A stretch of DNA of 34,344 nt from Dechloromonas sp. (GTDB lineage: Bacteria; Pseudomonadota; Gammaproteobacteria; Burkholderiales; Rhodocyclaceae): positions 1 through 34,344 of the forward strand of contig JAEUOD010000188.1 of assembly GCA_016791065.1 (NCBI GenBank), in the 5' to 3' direction. The notes beneath the pieces were generated by a model that made no database searches, was not told the DNA's origin, and saw only the letters and a list, made by a program, of their open reading frames with translations. A program made the position numbers and the translations under genes. Shown here in pieces: positions 25,158 to 31,333 of this stretch; position 1 is the stretch's first letter; every line of letters starts with the position of its first letter.

Positions 25158-26092
25158 TTCGGCCCGCCCAGCGCTTCCTGCTCGGCGGCAGGAAAGAGAT
25201 GGCCGACCGAGCGGCGGTATTCGCTGGCCGCCACCGGCAGCTCGGCGAACTCGGCCGGCAGCGGCCGGGCCAGCACTTCGTTCATGTCCAGGCCTTCGCG
25301 GGCGGCCTGGCGCATGGCCGCCTGCAGCCAGCGCAACCAGGCGCGGGTCTGGCGGATCGGCGCGGCGTCACGGGCGACGGCACCATGGCCCGGCACCAGG
25401 GCTGTGAAGCCGGCTTCGCGGGTGATCGCCTCGAGTTGATCGAGCGCCGCCAGCCAGTGGGCGATGTCGGCGTGCGGGGTGGTCGGGGCGCGGCCGTTGA
25501 AGACGAGATCGCCGGCGAAGAGCACGCCGCTCGCCTCGTCGAAGATCGCCAGGTCGGCCCCGGTATGGCCGTCGAGCCCGATCAGGCGCAGGCGACGCCC
25601 GGCGACCTCGGCCACGCCGCCGGCCAGCGTCTTGTTCGGCGCAACGACCTCGGTGCCCTTCATCCAGTCACCGGTCAGCCGGAACAGGTTCTCGGCGAAG
25701 GCATTACCCTCGGCGGCGATGCCCTGCTGCGTCGCCGGCAGCGCGGCGATCGGCAGGCCGGCGTATGCCTGGTTACCGAGAAAATGGTCGGGGTGGTGAT
25801 GAGTGTTGATGAGCAGCGCCAGCGGCCGCCCGCTGACTGCCACGATGGCCCGCCGCATCTGTTCGCCGTAGCGTAGCGCGGGCCCGCTGTCGATGACGAC
25901 GATGCCGCCGGGGGCGACGATGAAGCCGGTATTGACGATATTGCCGCCATTAGCCGGGGTGAAGTCCTCCGTTTTGCCGACGAAAGCGTAGACGCCCTCG
26001 GCGACACGCTCGGCCTGGAGGCGATAGTCATAGTCGGCGGCCACCGCCAGCACGGCAACACTGCCGAGGACGATTCCGAGCAAGGCTTTCAT
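25154..26092 (-). CDS. Quinoprotein relay system zinc metallohydrolase (MBL fold)
   Basis: A 312-residue secreted metallo-beta-lactamase-fold protein. A signal peptide ends around residue 19. The zinc motif is THHHPDH at residues 97-103, followed by later ligands in GHTGADLAIF, FAGDLVF and VPGHGAV. It matches the group called quinoprotein relay system zinc metallohydrolase 1, found next to PQQ dehydrogenases and a SoxYZ-like carrier and related to SoxH. The reaction is not established; by analogy it may process a carrier-bound intermediate in the periplasm. The frame extends upstream to 26428, but ATG 26092 begins the signal peptide and overlaps the SoxYZ-like stop as ATGA. Confidence 0.9.
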   Translation of the reverse strand: MKALLGIVLGSVAVLAVAADYDYRLQAERVAEGVYAFVGKTEDFTPANGGNIVNTGFIVAPGGIVVIDSGPALRYGEQMRRAIVAVSGRPLALLINTHHHPDHFLGNQAYAGLPIAALPATQQGIAAEGNAFAENLFRLTGDWMKGTEVVAPNKTLAGGVAEVAGRRLRLIGLDGHTGADLAIFDEASGVLFAGDLVFNGRAPTTPHADIAHWLAALDQLEAITREAGFTALVPGHGAVARDAAPIRQTRAWLRWLQAAMRQAAREGLDMNEVLARPLPAEFAELPVAASEYRRSVGHLFPAAEQEALGGPK

Positions 26093-26859
26093 GGAGCGAT
26101 CCGCGCCTTGAAGACGTTGCCGTTGTTGTCGCGGCCGCTGGCTTCGAGCGGCCCGTCGACGGCACCGCGGTTGAGCGTGAACACCGGATTCTCGCTCACC
26201 GGCTCGTAGGTCTGCAGGCGCATCAGGCGCTGGCCGCCGGCATCGCGGAACTCGATCTCTTCGAGATGAAAGGCTGGCGTGCCGGCGATCAGCCCGGTAT
26301 CCATCGGGTGCTCGATGCGCAGGCGGACGCGACCGACATTCGGGCCTTCCGTCCATTGACGGCCACTCACCATGTTGAGCCGTTGCTGCCAGTCCTTGCT
26401 CGCGGCCGTGCCGGTCGGCGCCGTGCACCCGCCACCGACGGTATTCACCCAGATCCCGCCGACATGCCAGACGCCGTCGGCCGTGCGCACCGCGGCGCGC
26501 ACCGGCGTCGATTGCTGCAGCTTGACGCGAAAGCCGAGGTAGGCCGGGGCGGCCTCCGGAAAGAAGCGCAGCACCTGGAGAATGGGATTGAAGTCGGCGA
26601 AGACGAGCACCTCGACCACCTTGCCGAGTGCCGTGGCATCGACCGTAACCGGCACCTGCATCGGGTTCTCGGCGGTCGACGGCGCCACCACCTTGACGCG
26701 CGGATCGAAGAGCACCGGCGCGCCGGCCAGAAAAGCCTTCTGCATCTCACCCCAGCGCGCCGAGGCCAGCGGGTCGCCGCTTTCGCGCAGGGCCGCCGCT
26801 TCGCCCGGTGGCATCAGCGCGGCCAGTGCAATGGCGGCTACGGTCATGTGGAACTTCAT
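26089..26859 (-). CDS. Quinoprotein dehydrogenase-associated SoxYZ-like carrier
   Basis: A 256-residue secreted protein that looks like fused SoxY and SoxZ halves. A signal peptide covers about residues 1-22. The SoxY-like half ends in TVGGGCTAP with C145, equivalent to the carrier cysteine of SoxY, but internal and not at the C-terminus. The SoxZ-like half follows (RVRLRIEHPMDTGL, then AFHLEEIEFRDAGG). This corresponds to the group known as quinoprotein dehydrogenase-associated SoxYZ-like carriers. What is carried on the Cys is unknown. It is the first gene of the six-gene operon, with a sigma-54 promoter about 40-65 bases upstream. ATG 26859 was chosen for the signal peptide, and GGAG lies upstream. 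Confidence 0.88.
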   Translation of the reverse strand: MKFHMTVAAIALAALMPPGEAAALRESGDPLASARWGEMQKAFLAGAPVLFDPRVKVVAPSTAENPMQVPVTVDATALGKVVEVLVFADFNPILQVLRFFPEAAPAYLGFRVKLQQSTPVRAAVRTADGVWHVGGIWVNTVGGGCTAPTGTAASKDWQQRLNMVSGRQWTEGPNVGRVRLRIEHPMDTGLIAGTPAFHLEEIEFRDAGGQRLMRLQTYEPVSENPVFTLNRGAVDGPLEASGRDNNGNVFKARIAP

Positions 26860-26908
26860 CGTCTGTCTCACTCCATTCGCCCTTGTGGGCTGTTTGGAAT
26901 GAGCAGGT

Positions 26909-26924
26909 CGCAAGCGCCATGCCA
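26909..26924 (-). promoter_or_regulatory. Sigma-54 promoter of the SoxYZ/MBL/TonB/receptor/kinase operon
   Basis: The minus strand reads TGGCATGGCGCTTGCG, with GG-N10-GC spacing and only two departures from TGGCACG-N4-TTGCW. The predicted start point is about 40 bases before the SoxYZ-like ATG. Confidence 0.7.
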
Positions 26925-27011
26925 AACCCGGCGTACCGCCGAAGATGGCCGCCCCGCAAGCAAAAGCCGCCAGCGGGAATACACCCGCCATGCGCCGCAG
27001 CAGTTGTCTTG

Positions 27012-27042
27012 TGCAAATCTGGAGCAGCTGTGTTCATTTGCA
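27012..27042. promoter_or_regulatory. Candidate activator site between divergent sigma-54 promoters
   Basis: TGCAAAT at 27012-27018 and ATTTGCA at 27036-27042 form a seven-base inverted repeat with a 17-base spacer. The centre is about 130 bases from either start point, a usual distance for a sigma-54 enhancer. The identity of the binding protein is unknown. Confidence 0.35.
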
Positions 27043-27137
27043 GCAGGCAGGTACCTCACCACCGGACAGAGAACAGCATGCCGGCCACCGGCTGCCTTGC
27101 CAGTTGCCGCCAGTGGTTCCGCACGTTTATGAGGTAA

Positions 27138-27153
27138 TGGCACAGGCCTTGCA
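27138..27153 (+). promoter_or_regulatory. Sigma-54 promoter of the lanthanide-type PQQ dehydrogenase
   Basis: TGGCACAGGCCTTGCA matches TGGCACG-N4-TTGCW at every position but one. The predicted start point is near 27164, leaving a leader of about 95 bases before the dehydrogenase ATG. Confidence 0.8.
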
Positions 27154-27257
27154 GACAGTCCTGCCTGCCGGCGGCCGAGTCAGGGAATGACAGGTGGCCG
27201 CCGGTCCGCTTCCGCCGCCCTGGCGCCGGAACTCATGCAAATACAAGGAGACGATCC

Positions 27258-29039
27258 ATGCACAGTAAGCACCTCCCCCAGCGGCGCGGCCTCGGCCTCG
27301 CGCTGGCCGTCGCCCTGGCCTTCGCCGGCAGCCCGGCCAGCGCCGAGGTCAGCGACGCCGACATCCTCAATGACGCCACCACCAAGGGCGACGTCGTCAG
27401 CTTCGGCCTCGGCACCCAGGGCCAGCGTTACAGCACCTCGACCCAGATCAACACCAAGAGCGTCAAGAACCTGGTGCCGGCCTGGTCGATGTCCTTCGGC
27501 GGCGAAAAACAACGCGGACAGGAATCACAGCCGGTCATCCATAACGGCAAGATGTTCGTCACCGCCTCCTACAGCCGCCTCTTCGCGATCGACGCCAAGA
27601 GCGGCAAGAAGCTCTGGAAATACGAGCATCGCCTACCCGACGGCATCAGGCCCTGCTGCGACGTGATCAACCGCGGCGCCGCGCTCTACGGCAACCTGGT
27701 CATCTTCGCCACGCTCGACGCCCAGCTCGTCGCCCTCAACCAGGAAACCGGCAAGGTCGCCTGGAAGGAAAAGATCGGCGACTACGCCGCCGGCTATTCC
27801 GCCACCGCCGCCCCGATCATCGCCCGCGGCAAGCTGATCACCGGCATTTCCGGCGGTGAGTTCGGTGCCGTCGGCCGCATCGATGCACGCAACCCGCTGA
27901 CCGGCAAGCTGATCTGGACCCGCCCGACGGTCGAAGGCCACATGGGCTACCGCTATGAAGAGGGCAAGGAGATCGAAAACGGCATCTCCGGCACCACCAA
28001 CGCGACCTGGGAAGGCGACCTCTGGAAGACCGGCGGCGCCGCCACCTGGAACGGCGCCACCTACGATCCGGAAACCAACCTGATCTTTGCCGGCACCGGC
28101 AACCCGGCCCCGTGGAACAGCCACCTGCGCCCGGGCGACAACCTGTTCTCGTCCTCCACCGTCGCCATCGACGCCGATACCGGCAAGATCGCCTGGCACT
28201 ACCAGAACACCCCGCACGACGGCTGGGACTTCGACGGCGTCAATGAATTCGTCTCCTTCGACTACAAGGATCCGAAGACAGGCAAGCTGCTCAAGGCCGG
28301 CGGCAAGGCCGACCGCAACGGCTTCTTCTTCGTCAATGACCGGACCAACGGCAAGCTGCTCAACGTCTTCCCCTTCGTCAAGAAGATCACCTGGGCCACC
28401 GGCTACAACATGGAAACCGGCCGTCCGAACTACATCGAGGAAGGCCGTCCGGGCGACCCGACGCAAGGTGCCGACGGCAAGAAGGGCAAGGTCGTCTTCT
28501 CGGCCCCGTCCTTCCTCGGCGGCAAGAACCAGCAGCAGATGGCCTACTCGCCGCAGACCGGTCTCTTCTACGTGCCGGCCAACGAGTGGTCGATGGACAT
28601 CTGGAACGAGCCGGTGTCGTACAAGAAGGGCGCCGCCTACCTCGGTGCCGGCTTCACGATCAAGGCCATCCACGACGACCACATCGGTGTGCTGCGCGCC
28701 GTCGATCCGGCCACCGGCAAGATCGTCTGGGAAAACAAGAACTACGCCCCGCTCTGGGGTGGCGTCCTGACCACGGCCGGCGGCCTGGTGTTCTATGGCA
28801 CCCCGGAAGGCTTCCTCAAGGGTGTTGACGCCAAGACCGGCAAGGAACTGTGGTCCTTCCAGACCGGCACCGGCATCGTTGCACCGCCGGTCAGCTGGGA
28901 ACAGGATGGCGAGCAAATGATCGCTGTCACCACCGGCTGGGGCGGCGCCGTGCCGCTCTGGGGCGGCGACGTCGCCAAGCGCGTGAACTTCCTCGAACAG
29001 GGCGGTTCCGTGTGGGTCTTCAAGCTGCACAAAGGTTGA
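27258..29039 (+). CDS. PQQ-dependent alcohol dehydrogenase, lanthanide-type signature
   Basis: A 593-residue periplasmic quinoprotein alcohol dehydrogenase. A signal peptide ends near residue 29. The vicinal disulfide over PQQ is C133-C134 in [10 protein letters not shown]. Metal ligands are E201 (SGGEFG), N282 (GTGNPAPWN) and the catalytic base D324. D326 two residues on (WDFD) is the extra Asp that marks XoxF-, ExaF- and PedH-type enzymes using lanthanides. Tryptophan-docking repeats of the eight-bladed propeller are visible throughout, for example in AYLGAGF and the C-terminal [11 protein letters not shown]. It oxidises primary alcohols to aldehydes and passes electrons to a cytochrome c. 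AGGAGA lies seven bases before the ATG. Confidence 0.93.
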   Translation: MHSKHLPQRRGLGLALAVALAFAGSPASAEVSDADILNDATTKGDVVSFGLGTQGQRYSTSTQINTKSVKNLVPAWSMSFGGEKQRGQESQPVIHNGKMFVTASYSRLFAIDAKSGKKLWKYEHRLPDGIRPCCDVINRGAALYGNLVIFATLDAQLVALNQETGKVAWKEKIGDYAAGYSATAAPIIARGKLITGISGGEFGAVGRIDARNPLTGKLIWTRPTVEGHMGYRYEEGKEIENGISGTTNATWEGDLWKTGGAATWNGATYDPETNLIFAGTGNPAPWNSHLRPGDNLFSSSTVAIDADTGKIAWHYQNTPHDGWDFDGVNEFVSFDYKDPKTGKLLKAGGKADRNGFFFVNDRTNGKLLNVFPFVKKITWATGYNMETGRPNYIEEGRPGDPTQGADGKKGKVVFSAPSFLGGKNQQQMAYSPQTGLFYVPANEWSMDIWNEPVSYKKGAAYLGAGFTIKAIHDDHIGVLRAVDPATGKIVWENKNYAPLWGGVLTTAGGLVFYGTPEGFLKGVDAKTGKELWSFQTGTGIVAPPVSWEQDGEQMIAVTTGWGGAVPLWGGDVAKRVNFLEQGGSVWVFKLHKG

Positions 29040-29074
29040 TCTGAAAGCACTTCGGACGCTCCGGCGCCCGATTG

Positions 29075-29112
29075 AAACGGCGCGACGACTGCGGTCCTCG
29101 CGCCGTTTTCTT
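29075..29112 (+). terminator. Rho-independent terminator of the PQQ dehydrogenase gene
   Basis: An 11-base perfect stem, AAACGGCGCGA at 29075-29085 with TCGCGCCGTTT at 29098-29108, followed by T-rich sequence. Confidence 0.88.
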
Positions 29113-29241
29113 TTGGCCTCCCGGTTCCCTTCCTCCGCGCCCGATTCGGGCAATCAACAACAAATAAGTACAATGGCATTCGCAGCCACGTGGCGATGCG
29201 AAATTCATTCGAAACAGAAAAAACGGAAGGAATCTCTGCCG

Positions 29242-29985
29242 ATGCACGTTCAGCAGACACTCAGGATCACGGCCGCCGTGCTGGCTGGCCTACTGCTCAC
29301 CTCCTGCGCCAGCGAAATGCGCCGCGCAGAAAACAAGGCGCTTGAACAGCAACTGGACACGCCGCAGACCGTCCAGGTCACCACACCGCCCTTCGACGAA
29401 GCCTTTGCTAACGCAGCCCTGGCCGAAGGGAGCAGCACAATCAAGGGGGTGGTTTTCCACAAGATCCGTAACGGTGGAAAGGACGCCGGTCGGGATGCCG
29501 CGCTGCTGAATTTCTCTTCCGGTACGCCGATGGCGAATGTGAAGCTTTTCCTCTACCCGGCGACCGAGCATTTCAAGGAAATCATGCGCCTGGAGAATGA
29601 GAACCGCTCGGCGCGGGCCTGGCGAAAAGTACAGTTAAAAAGCTTCGTAGGCGATCCGCGCGTCTATAAATACCGCTTGATCGCCACCTCCGACGCCAAT
29701 GGCCTGTTCGAATTCCCCAAGATGCGGCCGGGCAAATACGTGTTGCTCACAGACAACTGGAGCATCACCTCGAACGGCCAGGAAACCGTGCTCACCGGCC
29801 ATGGCTACGAAACAGCCGGCTACGTCGTCAGCCAATACGGCGCCACCCCCATTAACCGATTGGTTGTCCATACCCAGGAACAGAATTTCAAGGTCAGGAC
29901 CGACGTGTCATTCACCGACGAGGTCAATGTCCCGGCTGACAACACGGTGGTCAAGGTCGAAGCGCGCATGCGGCCGATCCGCTAG
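29242..29985 (+). CDS. Lipoprotein with a carboxypeptidase-regulatory-like beta domain
   Basis: A 247-residue predicted lipoprotein of unknown function. The lipobox LLLTSC places the lipid-carrying cysteine near residue 22. After a polar linker, residues 65-180 include TPMANVKLFLYPA and SDANGLFEFPKMRPGKYVLLTDNW, a pattern like the transthyretin-like or carboxypeptidase-regulatory fold, in which a gene product is shown and then modified by loops. The C-terminal part is beta-rich. It follows the lanthanide-type dehydrogenase but is separated by a terminator, so it has its own promoter. GGAAGGA lies about ten bases upstream of ATG 29242. A role in PQQ-dehydrogenase assembly or surface metal handling is only suggested by position. 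Confidence 0.75.
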   Translation: MHVQQTLRITAAVLAGLLLTSCASEMRRAENKALEQQLDTPQTVQVTTPPFDEAFANAALAEGSSTIKGVVFHKIRNGGKDAGRDAALLNFSSGTPMANVKLFLYPATEHFKEIMRLENENRSARAWRKVQLKSFVGDPRVYKYRLIATSDANGLFEFPKMRPGKYVLLTDNWSITSNGQETVLTGHGYETAGYVVSQYGATPINRLVVHTQEQNFKVRTDVSFTDEVNVPADNTVVKVEARMRPIR

Positions 29986-30014
29986 GAAAGTACGAAACAA
30001 ATCGCGTTCCTCAT

Positions 30015-30030
30015 TCCCGCGCAGGCGGGA
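30015..30030. repeat. REP-like palindrome
   Basis: TCCCGC-GCAG-GCGGGA lies in a sequence resembling the dispersed ATTCCCGCGCAGGCGGGA element common in beta- and gammaproteobacterial intergenic DNA. Its recurrence in this genome cannot be seen here. Confidence 0.5.
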
Positions 30031-30047
30031 TTTCATCGGACTCCAGA

Positions 30048-30079
30048 CGCTGAATCTACGTTTTCGCGAAGATTCAGCG
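30048..30079. terminator. Hairpin between the convergent lipoprotein and cytochrome genes
   Basis: CGCTGAATCT at 30048-30057 pairs perfectly with AGATTCAGCG at 30070-30079. It lies between two convergent genes and probably ends one or both transcripts, though a clean T-run is missing. Confidence 0.5.
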
Positions 30080-30157
30080 CAGCCTTTCGCCCGATAGCGG
30101 CCTCGGCCGACACGGCTTTTTCAATTTTGGGCTTTTTCCCCGGTTGACCGTGAGAAT

Positions 30158-30616
30158 TCACCTGCCCGCTCCCGCCCGGAACTCGACGAAGGTCTGGATG
30201 GCCCAGGCCAGTTCCTGCTTGAGCACGCCCTGCCAGGGCGGCATGTGGGTGACGCCGACGATGATCTTGCCGTTGCGCACCGTCTTGGCGAAATAGGCGT
30301 CGTTGTCGCGCAGGCAGGCGGCCTTCAGTTCGGCATCGCCGATCCGTCTGCAGAAGCGGTTGAGCTGGCGGAGATCGGGGGCCGGGGCGGCATTGGTACT
30401 GGCATCGGCGCCGTGGCAGCGGGCGCAGGCCTGGTTGTAGGCCTGCTGGCCGAGGGCAACGGCCTCGGGATTGCCGCGATAGGGGTTTTCGCTGCGCCAG
30501 GTTTCGCCGAGCGGCGGCAGGCTGTCGGCCGACACGCTGGGGGCGACGGCGACTTCGTTGGCCAGCGCCGAAGCGGCCAGCAGTGAAGCGATCAGGGTGA
30601 TGAGCAGTTTGTTCAT
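30158..30616 (-). CDS. pedF: Cytochrome c550, PedF-like
   Basis: A 152-residue periplasmic cytochrome c. A signal peptide covers residues 1-19. The heme motif is C64-A-R-C67-H68, followed by an APDLRQL stretch and the axial-Met region VTHMPPWQG. The segment ENPYRGNPEAVALGQQAYNQ is typical of the cytochrome c550 PedF group that takes electrons from PQQ alcohol dehydrogenases. It sits downstream of the pentapeptide protein and near the Ca-type dehydrogenase on the same strand, so it is the likely electron acceptor of one or both enzymes. Two extra cysteines (C89 and C100 region) could form a disulfide. The Shine-Dalgarno is weak and translation may be coupled to the upstream stop five bases away. 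Confidence 0.87.
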   Translation of the reverse strand: MNKLLITLIASLLAASALANEVAVAPSVSADSLPPLGETWRSENPYRGNPEAVALGQQAYNQACARCHGADASTNAAPAPDLRQLNRFCRRIGDAELKAACLRDNDAYFAKTVRNGKIIVGVTHMPPWQGVLKQELAWAIQTFVEFRAGAGR

Positions 30617-30621
30617 GGTGG

Positions 30622-31188
30622 TCACCAGTCCGTCGGGCAGCCGATGCAGCCCTCGAAATCGGCATCCTGGAACACGGCAAAGCGGCGGTAGATGCCCGTC
30701 AGGTCGGCTTTGCGGAAATTGACGGTGAAGAATTTGGTCTCCTGCAGGTTGGCGTTGGTCAGGCGAACGCCGATGAACCAGGCGAAATTGGCCTTGGCCG
30801 CTTCGAGGTTGGCGCCGGTCAGGTCGGCCTCGGTGAAATCGGTGCGGAACAGGCGGGCAAACTCGAGATCGGCGCCGACCATCTTGGCGCCGCGAAAGGT
30901 CGCCGTCGGGGCGCTGACCTTGTTGAGCCGGGCGGCCGTCAGATCCGCGCCGTCGAGCGTGGCGCCGGCCAGATTGGCACCACGCAGGTCGGCCCGGGCG
31001 AGCTGGGCGCCGGTCAGGTCGGCGCCAGCGAGATTCTGCCCGGCCAGGTTGGCGTGGCGCAGGTCGGCACCGGGGCAGCGGGTATGCGGCCAGATGCCGC
31101 AACCGTTGATGACCAGCGGCTCGAAGGGTTCGGCTGCCACTGCCACGGTGGACAGAAAAAACAGGCTGAAAATGAGATGTCTGGACAT
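30622..31188 (-). CDS. Secreted pentapeptide-repeat protein
   Basis: A 188-residue exported protein. Residues 1-19 are a signal peptide (LIFSLFFLSTVAVAA). From about residue 40 to 165 it consists of A(D/N)LxG/x pentapeptide repeats, for example ADLRHANLAGQNLAGADLTG, which fold as a right-handed beta-helix. Cysteine pairs (CGIWPHTRC near the start and CIGC at the end) bracket the helix and may form disulfides in the periplasm. Function is unknown; such proteins occur beside PQQ dehydrogenases. It lies between the Ca-type dehydrogenase and pedF, and its stop is five bases before the pedF ATG. A GTG at 31197 is an alternative start, but ATG 31188 gives a normal signal peptide. Confidence 0.85.
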   Translation of the reverse strand: MSRHLIFSLFFLSTVAVAAEPFEPLVINGCGIWPHTRCPGADLRHANLAGQNLAGADLTGAQLARADLRGANLAGATLDGADLTAARLNKVSAPTATFRGAKMVGADLEFARLFRTDFTEADLTGANLEAAKANFAWFIGVRLTNANLQETKFFTVNFRKADLTGIYRRFAVFQDADFEGCIGCPTDW

Positions 31189-31227
31189 GGTCGTCACTCG
31201 ATAAGGTACGCGTCTCGAACAGTTCCC

Positions 31228-31264
31228 TGGCTGGGCCAGCGTCCATGCAGCGCTGGCCCAGCCA
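31228..31264. repeat. Long perfect hairpin downstream of the Ca-type dehydrogenase
   Basis: TGGCTGGGCCAGCG at 31228-31241 pairs perfectly with CGCTGGCCCAGCCA at 31251-31264, giving a 14-base stem and nine-base loop. It has no T-run. It could stabilise the 3' end of the dehydrogenase mRNA or attenuate read-through to the pentapeptide and pedF genes. Confidence 0.6.
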
Positions 31265-31278
31265 TGCTTGCGGGCAAT

Positions 31279-31306
31279 CCGGTGGCTGTGGGAATCCAGC
31301 CACCGG
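31279..31306. repeat. Second perfect hairpin downstream of the Ca-type dehydrogenase
   Basis: CCGGTGGCTG at 31279-31288 pairs perfectly with CAGCCACCGG at 31297-31306. It is the first structure met after the dehydrogenase stop on the minus strand, ahead of the longer hairpin. Confidence 0.6.
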
Positions 31307-31333
31307 CGGGAACGGTTTGAGCGAACGTCTTGC

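Larger units (their letters stand above)
26860..27257. other. Divergent control region between the SoxYZ operon and the PQQ dehydrogenase
   Basis: A 398-base gene-free region. It contains a sigma-54-type promoter toward each side (26909-26924 minus, 27138-27153 plus) and, between them, the inverted repeat TGCAAAT/ATTTGCA at 27012-27042, well placed as a shared activator site. Open frames across it look like noise. Confidence 0.65.

Noticed and set aside
27633-29153. 506-codon open frame on the minus strand (and the similar plus-strand frame at 31700-33286)
   Set aside because: Both are antisense to PQQ dehydrogenases with intact cofactor and metal residues.
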